Positions 7,494-15,766 of a stretch of DNA of 64,000 bases are shown here, in pieces; positions within the stretch are counted from its first letter, which is position 1; the number at the start of each line of letters is the position of its first letter. A model generated the notes under the pieces. It ran no database searches. It had not been told where the DNA came from and saw only the letters and a list, made by a program, of their open reading frames with translations. Source of the stretch: Streptomyces mesophilus (GTDB taxonomy: Bacteria; Actinomycetota; Actinomycetes; Streptomycetales; Streptomycetaceae); contig NZ_JAAKZW010000007.1 of the NCBI RefSeq assembly GCF_011044995.1, positions 31,208-95,207 of the forward strand, given 5' to 3'. The position numbers and the translations under genes were made by a program.

Positions 7494-9128
7494 ATGAACG
7501 CACCCATCCACACCGTCACCAACCAGGCCGAGCCGCTGGTCGGATACGACGTGTTCGCCGCCGACCGCGCTCTGGCGGAGGGGGTCGAACGGCACCTCCC
7601 CGAGGGGCTCCGCACATCCGTACGGGAGGAGCTGAGCGAGCTCGGCCGTGCGGCCGGTTCGACGCAGGCCCAGGAGTGGGGCGTTCAGGCCGACCGGAAC
7701 CCGCCGCGACTGCATACGCACGACCGCTACGGGTACCGGATCGACGAGGTGGAGTTCCATCCGGCCTGGCACCGGCTGCTGGCGAAAGGGGTCGGGGCCG
7801 GTCTGACCGAGGCCTGGGCGCGTGAGCACGGTCACGTGCGGCGGGCCGCCGGTTTCCTGGTGTGGACGCAGGTCGAACCGGGGCACGGGTGTCCGCTGTC
7901 GATGACGCACGCGGCCGTTCCGGCGCTGCGCACCGACCCCGCGCTCGCGGCCGAGTGGGAGCCGAAGCTCACCTCGCTCGTGTACGACCAGGGGCTCAGG
8001 CCCGTGGCGCAGAAGGCCGGTGCGCTCGTCGGGATGGGCATGACGGAGAAGCAGGGCGGCAGCGACGTACGCGCCAACACGACCCGGGCAAAGGCGCTCG
8101 CGGAGGACGGGACGTATGCGCTGACCGGGCACAAGTGGTTCTGCTCGGCGCCGATGTCGGACGCTTTTCTGGTCCTTGCCCAGGCTCCCGGGGGGCTCAC
8201 GTGCTTTCTGGTGCCCCGGGTGCTCGAGGACGGCACGCGCAATCCGTTCGCGATCCAGCGGCTCAAGGACAAGCTGGGCAATCGGGCCAATGCGTCCGCC
8301 GAGGTCGAATTCGCCGGGACGTGGGCGCGCAGGGTCGGTGAGGAGGGGCGCGGGGTGCGGACCATCATCGGGATGGTCGCGGCGACCCGGCTCGACTGTG
8401 TGACCGGCTCGGCGGCGCTGATGCGGCAGGCCGTGGCGCAGGCGGTGCAGCACACCTCGTATCGCAGCGCGTTCGGCGGGGTGCTGATCGAGAAGCCGTT
8501 GATGCGCAATGTCCTCGCCGATCTCGCGGTCGAGTCGGAGGCGGCGACCACGCTCGCGCTGCGGCTCGCCGCGGCCTATGACGACGGCGGCGAGCGGGAG
8601 CGGGCCTTTCTGCGGATCGCGGTGCCCGTCGCCAAGTACTGGGTGACCAAGCGGTGTACGCCCCTGGTGGCCGAGGCGCTGGAGTGTCTGGGCGGCAACG
8701 GGTACGTCGAGGAGTCCGGAATGCCCCGGCTGCTGCGGGAATCGCCGCTCAACTCGATCTGGGAGGGCGCCGGCAATGTCCAGGCGCTCGACGTGCTGCG
8801 GGTGTTGCAGCGTGAACCGGCGGCGTTCGACGCGTTCCTGCGCGAGGTCGGCCTTGCGCGCGGGGCCGATCACCGGCTCGACGCGGCGATCAAGGCGCTG
8901 CTCACCGAACTCGCCGATCTGAGCGGGATGGAGGCACGGGCACGCCGGCTCGTGGAACGGATGGCCGTCGTGCTCCAGGGTTCGCTGCTCGTCCGGTTCG
9001 CGCCGTCGTACGTGGAGGAGGCGTTCTGCGCGTCGCGGCTCGGCGGTGACTGGGGATCGACGTTCGGGACCTTGCCGCACACGCTGGATCTGCGGGCGGT
9101 CGTCGAGCGGGCGCGGCCTGTCGCCTAG
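7494..9128 (+). CDS. AidB-like acyl-CoA dehydrogenase family protein
   Basis: The 544-residue product matches E. coli AidB in length (541) and architecture. It contains GMGMTEKQGGSDVRANTT (flavin contact), LTGHKWFCSAPMSDAFLVLAQ, RLKDKLGNRANASAEVEF, and the C-terminal ECLGGNGYVEESGMPRLLRE followed by SIWEGAGNVQALDVLR, which carries the catalytic-type Glu. AidB proteins bind DNA and FAD and respond to alkylation damage; this homologue could instead be a plain fatty acyl-CoA or isovaleryl-CoA dehydrogenase. It is divergent from the BrkB gene with almost no intergenic space and is followed by a strong terminator. Confidence 0.9.
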   Translation: MNAPIHTVTNQAEPLVGYDVFAADRALAEGVERHLPEGLRTSVREELSELGRAAGSTQAQEWGVQADRNPPRLHTHDRYGYRIDEVEFHPAWHRLLAKGVGAGLTEAWAREHGHVRRAAGFLVWTQVEPGHGCPLSMTHAAVPALRTDPALAAEWEPKLTSLVYDQGLRPVAQKAGALVGMGMTEKQGGSDVRANTTRAKALAEDGTYALTGHKWFCSAPMSDAFLVLAQAPGGLTCFLVPRVLEDGTRNPFAIQRLKDKLGNRANASAEVEFAGTWARRVGEEGRGVRTIIGMVAATRLDCVTGSAALMRQAVAQAVQHTSYRSAFGGVLIEKPLMRNVLADLAVESEAATTLALRLAAAYDDGGERERAFLRIAVPVAKYWVTKRCTPLVAEALECLGGNGYVEESGMPRLLRESPLNSIWEGAGNVQALDVLRVLQREPAAFDAFLREVGLARGADHRLDAAIKALLTELADLSGMEARARRLVERMAVVLQGSLLVRFAPSYVEEAFCASRLGGDWGSTFGTLPHTLDLRAVVERARPVA

Positions 9129-9170
9129 GACCGGCCCGGGCCCCTGACCTGGTACGGGTCGTTCAGTTGA

Positions 9171-9206
9171 CGGGGGTGGTGCTGCGCCGACACGGCACCA
9201 CCCCCG
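9171..9206 (+). terminator. Terminator after the AidB-like gene
   Basis: CGGGGGTGGTGC pairs perfectly with GCACCACCCCCG around a 12-base loop, 43 bases after the stop codon. Confidence 0.85.
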
Positions 9207-9324
9207 CCCTCATAGCCCCGTAAGTCAGGAGGGCCTGAACGCCGCAGAAGCGGCGGCCAGTTCATTTTCGGTCAACCGCGCGCTTGCTCGCGAGAGTTGC
9301 AAGGGGTTGCATCGTCCCGGTAGC

Positions 9325-9361
9325 CCTCCTTCTGTTCCCCTCGTTCGGGGGGAACAGGAGG
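9325..9361. other. Hairpin in the leader region of the GAF regulator
   Basis: CCTCC-TTCTGTTCCCC pairs with GGGGAACAG-GAGG with a small internal bulge, ending 47 bases before GTG 9408. It could be a second terminator or a leader structure or operator for the regulator. No T-run follows. Confidence 0.45.
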
Positions 9362-9407
9362 ACGATGGGTCCAGGCACGATGCGCACTGGCGTTGTGGGA
9401 GGCTCCG

Positions 9408-10700
9408 GTGACGAAGGCAACGATCGACCTGGTCGGACTGGCGGCGATGGATTCCGTCAAGGCGGCGCGGGTGCTCAAGGGAGTACGTGACGCCGCGCTC
9501 ACGGGGCAGCGGCCCGCGGTCGGGCCGCGGCCGGTGATCGAGGCGTCCTGGGGCCGGGTGCTGCGCCGTGGTCTGGATCCGGACCGCGATGTGCGCGCGA
9601 GGCTGCTGACCCTGGAGGAGCTGGAGGAGCGGCGCCGCTCCTCCGCGCTCGCCGAGGTGCTGCCGGAGCTGCGGCGCGCTCTGGTGTCCATCGCGGACGC
9701 GGCGCAGCACATCATGGTGGTCGCGGACACGGAGGGCCGGATCCTGTGGCGCGAGGGCGCGTCGGCCGTGCTGCGCATGGCGGACGGCCATGGCTTCGAA
9801 CTGGGTGCGGACTGGCGGGAGTCCACCGTCGGCACCAACGGCGTCGGTACGCCGCTGGTCGCGCGCCGTCCTGTCCAGGTCTTCTCGGCCGAGCATTTCG
9901 TCCGTACCCACCACAGCTGGACCTGCGCGGGCTCCCCGGTGACCGACCCCCGGGACGGGCGTCTCATCGGCGTGGTCGATGTCAGCGGACCGCTCGACAC
10001 CATGCACCCGGCGACGCTCGCCCTGGTCCACTCGGTGACCCGGCTCGCCGAGGCCGAGCTGCGCACGCGGCACCTGAGCACGCTCGACCGGCTGCGCACC
10101 ACCGCCCTGCCGCTGCTCGCCGGGATCAAGGGGCAGGCCGTCGTCGTGGACCCCAACGGCTGGACCGCCGCCGTCACGGGCATGGCCCCGACGGACCGCC
10201 TCGCCCTGCCCAAGTCGTTCGGGCCCGGCCGCGCCTGGCTGCCGTCGCTGGGCGAGTGCCGGGTCGAGCCGCTGCCGGGCGGCTGGCTGCTGCGGCCGGA
10301 CGACTCCGGCGGGACGGCCTTCGAAGCGTCCGCCGTCGTGGTGCTCGACCTGAGCAGTCCGCGCCGCTGGACGGTCTCCGTGACCGGTGAGACAGGTGGC
10401 TGGACCCATGAACTGACCCCGCGCCACGCCGAGTTGCTCTATCTGCTCGCCGCGGCGCCGCAGGGGCGCACGGCGTCCGCCCTTGCCGGGGAACTGTTCG
10501 GCGACCCGGGCCGCGCGGTGACCGTGCGCGCCGAGCTGTCACGGGTGCGGCGCTATCTGGCGGGGCTGCTGGAAGGGCGGCCGTATCGTTTCCGCGAAGG
10601 CACCGACGTACGCGTGATCCTGCCGCAGGACCCCGCGGATCTGCTGCCGCAGTCGACGGCGAAGTCCGTGGTGCGGGCGCGCCGGGGAGAAGGGGACTGA
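9408..10700 (+). CDS. GAF-domain transcriptional regulator with C-terminal winged helix
   Basis: The 430-residue product has an N-terminal helical part, a GAF-like sensor domain (about residues 95-220) with VVADTEGRILWREG, GTNGVGTPL and HHSWTCAGSPVTDPRDG, and a C-terminal HTH (about 330-395) with LTPRHAELLYLLAAAP and GRTASALAGELFGDPGRAVTVRAELSRVRR. This GAF plus helix-turn-helix arrangement resembles AcoR/DhaR sensors without the AAA domain, common in Streptomyces beside dehydrogenase genes. The ligand is unknown. GTG 9408 follows GGGAGG at good spacing. Confidence 0.85.
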   Translation: MTKATIDLVGLAAMDSVKAARVLKGVRDAALTGQRPAVGPRPVIEASWGRVLRRGLDPDRDVRARLLTLEELEERRRSSALAEVLPELRRALVSIADAAQHIMVVADTEGRILWREGASAVLRMADGHGFELGADWRESTVGTNGVGTPLVARRPVQVFSAEHFVRTHHSWTCAGSPVTDPRDGRLIGVVDVSGPLDTMHPATLALVHSVTRLAEAELRTRHLSTLDRLRTTALPLLAGIKGQAVVVDPNGWTAAVTGMAPTDRLALPKSFGPGRAWLPSLGECRVEPLPGGWLLRPDDSGGTAFEASAVVVLDLSSPRRWTVSVTGETGGWTHELTPRHAELLYLLAAAPQGRTASALAGELFGDPGRAVTVRAELSRVRRYLAGLLEGRPYRFREGTDVRVILPQDPADLLPQSTAKSVVRARRGEGD

Positions 10701-10702
10701 GT

Positions 10703-10717
10703 GTCCGCCTGGCGGAC
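10703..10717 (+). terminator. Short hairpin after the GAF regulator
   Basis: GTCCGC-CTG-GCGGAC forms a perfect 6-bp stem two bases after the stop codon. It is followed by a second weaker hairpin and CTCCTTTT, a plausible terminator. Confidence 0.5.
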
Positions 10718-10768
10718 CGGGCGTCCTCCTTTTGGGACGGCGACCCGGCCCATGATTCGCTGTGCGCC

Positions 10769-11317
10769 ATGAGCATCACTGTGACCACCTGGTCCCTGGA
10801 ACAGACCTCCCCGGCCGATCTGCGCCCGGCGCACGAGCCCGAGGGCGATGTGCGGATCGTGCGCGCCGAGGTGCCGTCCGCCGAGTTCAGCCGGTTCCTC
10901 TACTCCTCGGTCGGCGGCGACATCGCATGGACCGACCGCCTGCGGCTCGACCGCGCCGAGTGGCAGCGGTATCTGGAGCGGCCGGCGGTCGAGACCTGGG
11001 TCGTGTACGAGAAGGGGACGCCGGCCGGTTACGTGGAACTCGACCCGCAGGACGAGGGGGTCGTGGAGATCGTCTACTTCGGTCTGCTCCCGGCCTTCCG
11101 CGGCCGGCGCATCGGCGGCCATCTGCTGTCGTACGGGACCGCGCGTGCCTGGGACCTGGCGGACCGCTGGCCGGAGCGCACCCCCACGAAGCGGGTGTGG
11201 CTGCACACCTGCAGCCTGGACGGCGAGCACGCCATGGACAACTACACGCGACGCGGCTTCCGCCTGTTCGACACGAAGGTCGCCGAGGAGGCCGAGCGCC
11301 CGTCGCAAGAGTGGTGA
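10769..11317 (+). CDS. GNAT-family N-acetyltransferase
   Basis: The 182-residue protein has a C-terminal GNAT core. GYVELDPQDEGVVEIVYFGLLPAFRGRRIGGHLL contains the beta4 strand and the acetyl-CoA pyrophosphate loop (R-G-R-R-I-G), and VWLHTCSLDGEHAMDNYTRRGF is the usual beta5/alpha4 segment ending in a Tyr/Phe-rich tail. The acceptor substrate cannot be inferred. It lies alone upstream of the sulfur operon in the same orientation, but the leader peptide and candidate promoter between them suggest separate transcripts. Confidence 0.9.
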   Translation: MSITVTTWSLEQTSPADLRPAHEPEGDVRIVRAEVPSAEFSRFLYSSVGGDIAWTDRLRLDRAEWQRYLERPAVETWVVYEKGTPAGYVELDPQDEGVVEIVYFGLLPAFRGRRIGGHLLSYGTARAWDLADRWPERTPTKRVWLHTCSLDGEHAMDNYTRRGFRLFDTKVAEEAERPSQEW

Positions 11318-11373
11318 TCTGCGCCGATGTGGCCCGGGTGACCTGCGCAGATGCCCTGCGCGTGACCCGGGCC
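11314..11373. repeat. 24-bp tandem repeat (2.5 copies) at the acetyltransferase stop codon
   Basis: Units start at 11314, 11338 and 11362 (partial), each beginning GTGAYC and carrying TGCGC-GATG type sequence; units 1 and 2 are imperfect copies. The first unit contains the acetyltransferase stop codon TGA. Confidence 0.65.
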
Positions 11374-11401
11374 ACACTGTCTCACCATCCAGGACAACCA
11401 T

Positions 11402-11416
11402 GTCCATATAGCGGAC
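11402..11416. promoter_or_regulatory. Near-palindromic site upstream of the sulfur operon leader
   Basis: GTCC-ATATAGC-GGAC is a dyad with a TA-rich centre, 42 bases before the leader-peptide ATG. The TATAGC core could also be part of a -10 region. No other candidate promoter is obvious between the acetyltransferase and sir, so this is the likeliest control site for the sulfur genes. Confidence 0.4.
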
Positions 11417-11457
11417 GATGCTGGACTGGGTCCAAAGTCCCGTGCCACGCTTCCGTC

Positions 11458-11541
11458 ATGTCTCGAGCTGGAATTGCCTTGGTGAGTCGGCGTCACGTCG
11501 ACCTCGGCCGCGTGTCCAGCGCCATCTGTCCGGCGCGCTGA
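11458..11541 (+). CDS. Short leader peptide upstream of the sulfur assimilation operon
   Basis: This 27-residue frame reads MSRAGIALVS, then RRHVDLGRVSSAICPAR. The core HVDLxRxxSAxC matches what I recall as the recurrent actinobacterial putative-leader-peptide family found ahead of cysteine and sulfur genes. It ends with a single Cys codon three residues before the stop, 143 bases ahead of the sulfite reductase ATG. By analogy with cysteine-responsive leader ORFs in mycobacteria, ribosome behaviour at the Cys codon may couple cysteine supply to operon expression. Codon use fits the genome. Direct evidence of translation is lacking. Confidence 0.65.
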   Translation: MSRAGIALVSRRHVDLGRVSSAICPAR

Positions 11542-11684
11542 CGCTCTCAGCACGACGCCGCGATTCCCCACGCTCCACCTCTTCTTGATGACCTGGCGCA
11601 ATGACGCGCGCGTACTTCCGTACGCCTGAAAGCCCGCGATTGCGCAGGTCAGAGCCGCTCACCCTGTACTGAAGGACGACACCC

Positions 11685-13379
11685 ATGGCCGCCACCCCCG
11701 AGAAGCCCGCACCAGCACCTCGCCGCCGGCCGGGACGCCACCGCGGCGAGGGACAGTGGGCCGTCGGTCACTTCACACCGCTCAACGGGAACGAGCAGTT
11801 CAAGAAGGACGACGACGGTCTCAATGTGCGGACACGTATTGAGACGATCTACTCCAAGACCGGTTTCGACTCGATCGACCCCAACGACCTGCGCGGCCGG
11901 ATGCGCTGGTGGGGCCTGTACACCCAGCGCAAGCCCGGGATCGATGGCGGAAAGACGGCCATCCTCGAACCGGAGGAGCTGGACGACAAGTACTTCATGC
12001 TGCGCGTCCGGATCGACGGCGGCCGGCTGACCACCGAGCAGCTGCGGGTGATCGGTGAGATCTCGCAGGAGTTCGCGCGCGGCACCGCCGACATCACGGA
12101 CCGGCAGAACATCCAGTACCACTGGATCCGGATCGAGGACGTGCCCGAGATCTGGCGCCGGCTCGAAGAGGTCGGTCTGTCCACCACCGAGGCCTGCGGT
12201 GACACCCCGCGTGTGATCCTCGGTTCGCCCGTCGCGGGGATCGCCGCCGACGAGATCATCGACGGCACGCCGGCCATCGACGAGATCCAGCGCCGCTTCA
12301 TCGGCAACCCGGACTTCTCCAACCTGCCGCGCAAGTTCAAGTCCGCGGTCTCCGGCTCGCCCCAGCTCGATGTCGCGCACGAGATCAACGACATCGCCTT
12401 CGTCGGCGTGAACCACCCCGAGCACGGACCCGGCTTCGACCTCTGGGTCGGCGGCGGTCTGTCCACCAACCCCAAGTTGGGCCAGCGCCTTGGCGCTTGG
12501 GTGCCGCTCGACGAGGTGCCGGATGTGTACGGCGGTGTCATCGGGATCTTCCGTGACTACGGCTACCGGCGCCTGCGCACCCGTGCCCGCCTGAAGTTCC
12601 TGCTCGCCGACTGGGGTCCGGAGAAGTTCCGCCAGATCCTGGAAAACGAGTACCTGCAGCGGAAGCTGATCGACGGGCCCGCCCCTGAGCAGCCCTCCGG
12701 CACCTGGCGTGACCACCTCGGTGTGCACAAGCAGAAGGACGGCCGCTTCTACGTGGGGTTCGCACCGCGCGTCGGACGTGTGGACGGCACCACCCTGACG
12801 AAGATCGCCGAGGTCGCCGCGGCCCATGGCTCGGGGCGTCTGCGGACCACCGCCGAGCAGAAGATGATCGTGCTCGACATCGAGGAGCCGCAGGTCGCGT
12901 CGCTGGTGTCGGCCCTGGAGGCGCTCGATCTGAAGGTCAACGCCTCGCCGTTCCGGCGCGGCACGATGGCCTGCACCGGAATCGAGTTCTGCAAGCTGGC
13001 GATCGTCGAGACCAAGGCGCGCGGCGCCTCCCTGATCGATGAACTCGAGCGCCGCATCCCTGAGTTCGACGAGCCGATCACCATCAACATCAACGGCTGC
13101 CCCAACGCCTGCGCCCGTATCCAGGTCGCGGACATCGGTCTCAAGGGCCAGCTGGTCCTCGACGACCAGGGCGAGCAGGTCGAGGGCTACCAGGTGCACC
13201 TCGGTGGCGCGCTGGGCCTGGAGGCCGGCTTCGGCCGCAAGGTCCGTGGCCTGAAGGTCACTTCGCAGGAGCTGCCGGACTACGTGGAGCGCGTGCTGAC
13301 CCGTTTCCAGGAGCAGCGCGAGGACGGCGAGCGGTTCGCCACCTGGGCGGGCCGTGCCTCGGAAGCGGACCTCTCATGA
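11685..13379 (+). CDS. sir: Ferredoxin-dependent nitrite/sulfite reductase, probably assimilatory sulfite reductase
   Basis: The 564-residue protein is a full-length siroheme/[4Fe-4S] reductase that takes sulfite to sulfide with six electrons. It has two ferredoxin-like half domains and two sulfite/nitrite reductase domains. Cluster and siroheme ligands are Cys430 and Cys436 (ACTGIEFCK) plus Cys472 and Cys476 (NGCPNACAR). Substrate-binding Arg/Lys lie in TDRQNIQYHWIRI and the GDTPRVILGSP segment. Downstream APS reductase, APS kinase and sulfate adenylyltransferase genes, with no nitrate genes nearby, favour sulfite over nitrite. The ATG has GAAGGA at suitable spacing and the stop overlaps the next start (ATGA). 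Confidence 0.95.
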   Translation: MAATPEKPAPAPRRRPGRHRGEGQWAVGHFTPLNGNEQFKKDDDGLNVRTRIETIYSKTGFDSIDPNDLRGRMRWWGLYTQRKPGIDGGKTAILEPEELDDKYFMLRVRIDGGRLTTEQLRVIGEISQEFARGTADITDRQNIQYHWIRIEDVPEIWRRLEEVGLSTTEACGDTPRVILGSPVAGIAADEIIDGTPAIDEIQRRFIGNPDFSNLPRKFKSAVSGSPQLDVAHEINDIAFVGVNHPEHGPGFDLWVGGGLSTNPKLGQRLGAWVPLDEVPDVYGGVIGIFRDYGYRRLRTRARLKFLLADWGPEKFRQILENEYLQRKLIDGPAPEQPSGTWRDHLGVHKQKDGRFYVGFAPRVGRVDGTTLTKIAEVAAAHGSGRLRTTAEQKMIVLDIEEPQVASLVSALEALDLKVNASPFRRGTMACTGIEFCKLAIVETKARGASLIDELERRIPEFDEPITININGCPNACARIQVADIGLKGQLVLDDQGEQVEGYQVHLGGALGLEAGFGRKVRGLKVTSQELPDYVERVLTRFQEQREDGERFATWAGRASEADLS

Positions 13380-13573
13380 GCGAGCGAGCGGCGCCCTTCC
13401 ACTGCCCGTACTGCGGCGACGAGGACCTGCGTCCCAACGAGACCGGCCACGGTGCTTGGGAATGCGCGTCCTGCAACCGCGCCTTTCAGCTGAAGTTCCT
13501 CGGGCTGCTCGCCCGAGGAGTTCGGCGACCCGCCGACCAGGCAGTCAACTCCGGTGGAGGGGACGAGATATGA
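13376..13573 (+). CDS. Small zinc-ribbon protein of the sulfur operon
   Basis: The 65-residue protein has two CxxC knuckles, FHCPYCGDEDL and WECASCNRAF, separated by 18 residues, giving a zinc-ribbon (or possibly iron-sulfur) site, followed by LKFLGLL. Its ATG overlaps the sir stop by four bases and its own stop overlaps the cysH start, so it is translationally coupled inside the operon. From memory, actinobacterial sulfur operons often carry such a gene between sir and cysH. Function is undefined; a reductase accessory or maturation factor is plausible. Confidence 0.85.
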   Translation: MSERAAPFHCPYCGDEDLRPNETGHGAWECASCNRAFQLKFLGLLARGVRRPADQAVNSGGGDEI

Positions 13574-14280
13574 CCACGGCTCAGAAGGAACGGACGACCG
13601 ACGAGCTCAAGGAGCTCGCCGAGCAGGCGGGGCGCGACCTGGAGGACGCGACCCCGCTGGAGATCCTCAAGTGGGCGGCCGGCACCTTCGGTTCGCGCTT
13701 CTGCGTCACCTCGTCCATGGAGGACGCGGTGGTCGCGCACCTCGCGTCCCGCGCCATGCCCGGTGTGGACGTGGTGTTCCTGGACACCGGCTACCACTTC
13801 CCCGAGACCCTCGGCACCGCGGACGCGGTGGGCGCGGTGATGGACGTCAACCTCATCACGCTCACCCCGGTACAGACCGTGGCCGAGCAGGACGCCGAGC
13901 ACGGGCCGAAGCTGCACGACCGCAACCCCGACCTGTGCTGCGCGCTGCGCAAGGTCAAGCCCCTCGAACAGGGCCTGACCTCGTACCAGGCCTGGGCGAC
14001 CGGACTGCGCCGCGACGAGTCCCCGACCCGGGCGAACACCCCGGTCGTCGGCTGGGACGCCAAGCGGCAGAAGGTCAAGATCTCGCCGATCGCCCGGTGG
14101 ACCCAGGCCGATGTGGACGCGTACATCGCCGAGCACGGCGTACTGACCAATCCGCTTCTGATGGACGGCTATCCGTCGATCGGCTGCGCCCCCTGCACCT
14201 TCCGGGTCGCCGAGGGCGAAGACGCGCGCTCGGGCCGCTGGGCCGGCCGGAACAAGACGGAATGCGGGCTGCACGGATGA
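13570..14280 (+). CDS. cysH: Adenylyl-sulfate (APS) reductase
   Basis: The 236-residue enzyme reduces APS to sulfite using thioredoxin-type thiols. It carries the PP-loop-like SSMEDAVVAHLA and the VFLDTGYHFPET segment. The iron-sulfur pairs are Cys123-Cys124 (LCCALRKVKPL) and Cys206/Cys209 (IGCAPCT), and the catalytic Cys232 lies in the C-terminal ECGLHG. The extra Cys pairs distinguish APS reductases with a [4Fe-4S] cluster from PAPS reductases. Overlap with both neighbours shows coupled translation. The adjacent APS kinase implies PAPS is also made, perhaps for sulfotransferases. Confidence 0.95.
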   Translation: MTTAQKERTTDELKELAEQAGRDLEDATPLEILKWAAGTFGSRFCVTSSMEDAVVAHLASRAMPGVDVVFLDTGYHFPETLGTADAVGAVMDVNLITLTPVQTVAEQDAEHGPKLHDRNPDLCCALRKVKPLEQGLTSYQAWATGLRRDESPTRANTPVVGWDAKRQKVKISPIARWTQADVDAYIAEHGVLTNPLLMDGYPSIGCAPCTFRVAEGEDARSGRWAGRNKTECGLHG

Positions 14281-14834
14281 CGACTTCAGAGGTGAACGAC
14301 GTGACAGGGGCCACCGTTTGGCTCACCGGTCTGCCGAGCGCCGGCAAGACCACGCTCGCCTACGAGCTGGCCGGGCTGCTGCGCCCTGAGGGCCACCGGG
14401 TCGAGGTGCTCGACGGGGACGAGATCCGCGAGTTCCTCTCCGCGGGCCTCGGCTTCAGCCGCGAGGACCGCGACACCAATGTGCAGCGGATCGGCTTCGT
14501 GGCCGAACTGCTTGCCTCGCAGGGCGTGTTGGTGCTCGTCCCGGTGATCGCCCCGTACGCGGAGAGCCGTGACGCGGTGCGCCGGCGCCACCAGAAGGAG
14601 GGCACGGCGTATCTCGAGGTGCATGTCGCCACGCCCGTCGAGGTGTGCTCGGAGCGCGATGTGAAGGGGCTCTACGCCAAGCAGGCGGCCGGTGAGATCG
14701 CCGGTCTGACCGGCGTCGACGACCCGTACGAGGAGCCGGAGTCGCCCGATCTGCGGATCGAGGCGCATGAGCAGTCGGTGGCGGAGTCGGCGGCGGCCCT
14801 TTTGGGGCTGCTGCGGGAAAGGGGCCTGGCGTGA
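14277..14834 (+). CDS. cysC: Adenylyl-sulfate kinase
   Basis: The 185-residue enzyme phosphorylates APS to PAPS. It has a P-loop GLPSAGKTT (about residues 17-25), the APS-binding DGDEIREFLSAGLGFSREDRDTNVQRIGFVAELL region and the lid KGLYAKQAAGEIAGLTGVDDPYE. Length and motifs are those of an intact stand-alone CysC. It overlaps cysH and cysD by four bases each. Because APS reductase draws on the same APS pool, this gene marks a branch towards PAPS. Confidence 0.95.
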   Translation: MTTSEVNDVTGATVWLTGLPSAGKTTLAYELAGLLRPEGHRVEVLDGDEIREFLSAGLGFSREDRDTNVQRIGFVAELLASQGVLVLVPVIAPYAESRDAVRRRHQKEGTAYLEVHVATPVEVCSERDVKGLYAKQAAGEIAGLTGVDDPYEEPESPDLRIEAHEQSVAESAAALLGLLRERGLA

Positions 14835-15766
14835 CGACAGTTGCTTCCGTGAGCGAGGAGACCGACAGCCCGTACGCGCTGTCGCATCTGGACGCGCTCG
14901 AGTCCGAGGCGGTGCACATCTTCCGTGAGGTGGCGGGTGAGTTCGAGCGGCCGGTGATCCTGTTCTCCGGCGGCAAGGACTCGATCGTCATGCTGCATCT
15001 GGCGCTGAAGGCCTTCGCGCCGGCCGCGGTGCCGTTCTCGCTGCTCCACGTGGACACGGGGCACAACTTCCCCGAGGTCATCGAGTACCGCGACCGCGTG
15101 GTGGCCGAGCATGGGCTGCGGCTGCATGTCGCCTCCGTGCAGGAGTACATCGACGCGGGCAAGCTGCGCGAACGCCCCGACGGGACGCGTAATCCGCTCC
15201 AGACCGTGCCGCTCACGGAGAAGATCCAGGCGGAGAAGTTCGACGCGGTCTTCGGCGGCGGGCGCCGCGACGAGGAGAAGGCGCGCGCGAAGGAGCGGGT
15301 GTTCTCGCTGCGCGACGAGTTCTCGCAGTGGGACCCGCGCCGCCAGCGCCCCGAGCTGTGGAACCTGTACAACGGCCGGCACGCGGCCGGCGAACACGTG
15401 CGCGTCTTCCCGCTGTCCAACTGGACCGAGCTGGACGTGTGGCAGTACATCGCCCGCGAGGGCATCGAGCTGCCGGAGATCTACTTCGCGCACGAGCGTG
15501 AGGTGTTCTCCCGCTCCGGCATGTGGCTGACCGCCGGCGAGTGGGGCGGCCCGAGGGACACCGAGCCGGTCGTCACGCGCCTCGTGCGCTACCGCACCGT
15601 CGGCGACATGTCCTGCACCGGCGCCGTCGACTCGGACGCCACCACGCTCGAAGCCGTGATCACCGAGATCGCCGCGTCGAGGCTCACCGAACGAGGGGCG
15701 ACCCGCGCCGACGACAAGCTGTCCGAGGCCGCGATGGAAGACCGTAAGCGCGAGGGGTACTTCTAA
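14831..15766 (+). CDS. cysD: Sulfate adenylyltransferase subunit 2
   Basis: The 311-residue subunit is the ATP pyrophosphatase-type catalytic half of ATP sulfurylase. The PP-loop SGGKDSIVMLHLALKAF is near residues 47-63, followed by HVDTGHNFPEVIEYRD, FGGGRRDEEKARAKER and RVFPLSNWTELDVWQYI, and ends in MEDRKREGYF, the usual CysD C-terminus. It works as a heterodimer with CysN, whose ATG follows directly after its stop. Confidence 0.97.
   Translation: MTTVASVSEETDSPYALSHLDALESEAVHIFREVAGEFERPVILFSGGKDSIVMLHLALKAFAPAAVPFSLLHVDTGHNFPEVIEYRDRVVAEHGLRLHVASVQEYIDAGKLRERPDGTRNPLQTVPLTEKIQAEKFDAVFGGGRRDEEKARAKERVFSLRDEFSQWDPRRQRPELWNLYNGRHAAGEHVRVFPLSNWTELDVWQYIAREGIELPEIYFAHEREVFSRSGMWLTAGEWGGPRDTEPVVTRLVRYRTVGDMSCTGAVDSDATTLEAVITEIAASRLTERGATRADDKLSEAAMEDRKREGYF

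Noticed and set aside
11242..11601. 119-residue minus-strand ORF across the sulfur leader region
   Set aside because: No start signal or domain; it overlaps the leader peptide and the acetyltransferase end on the opposite strand.
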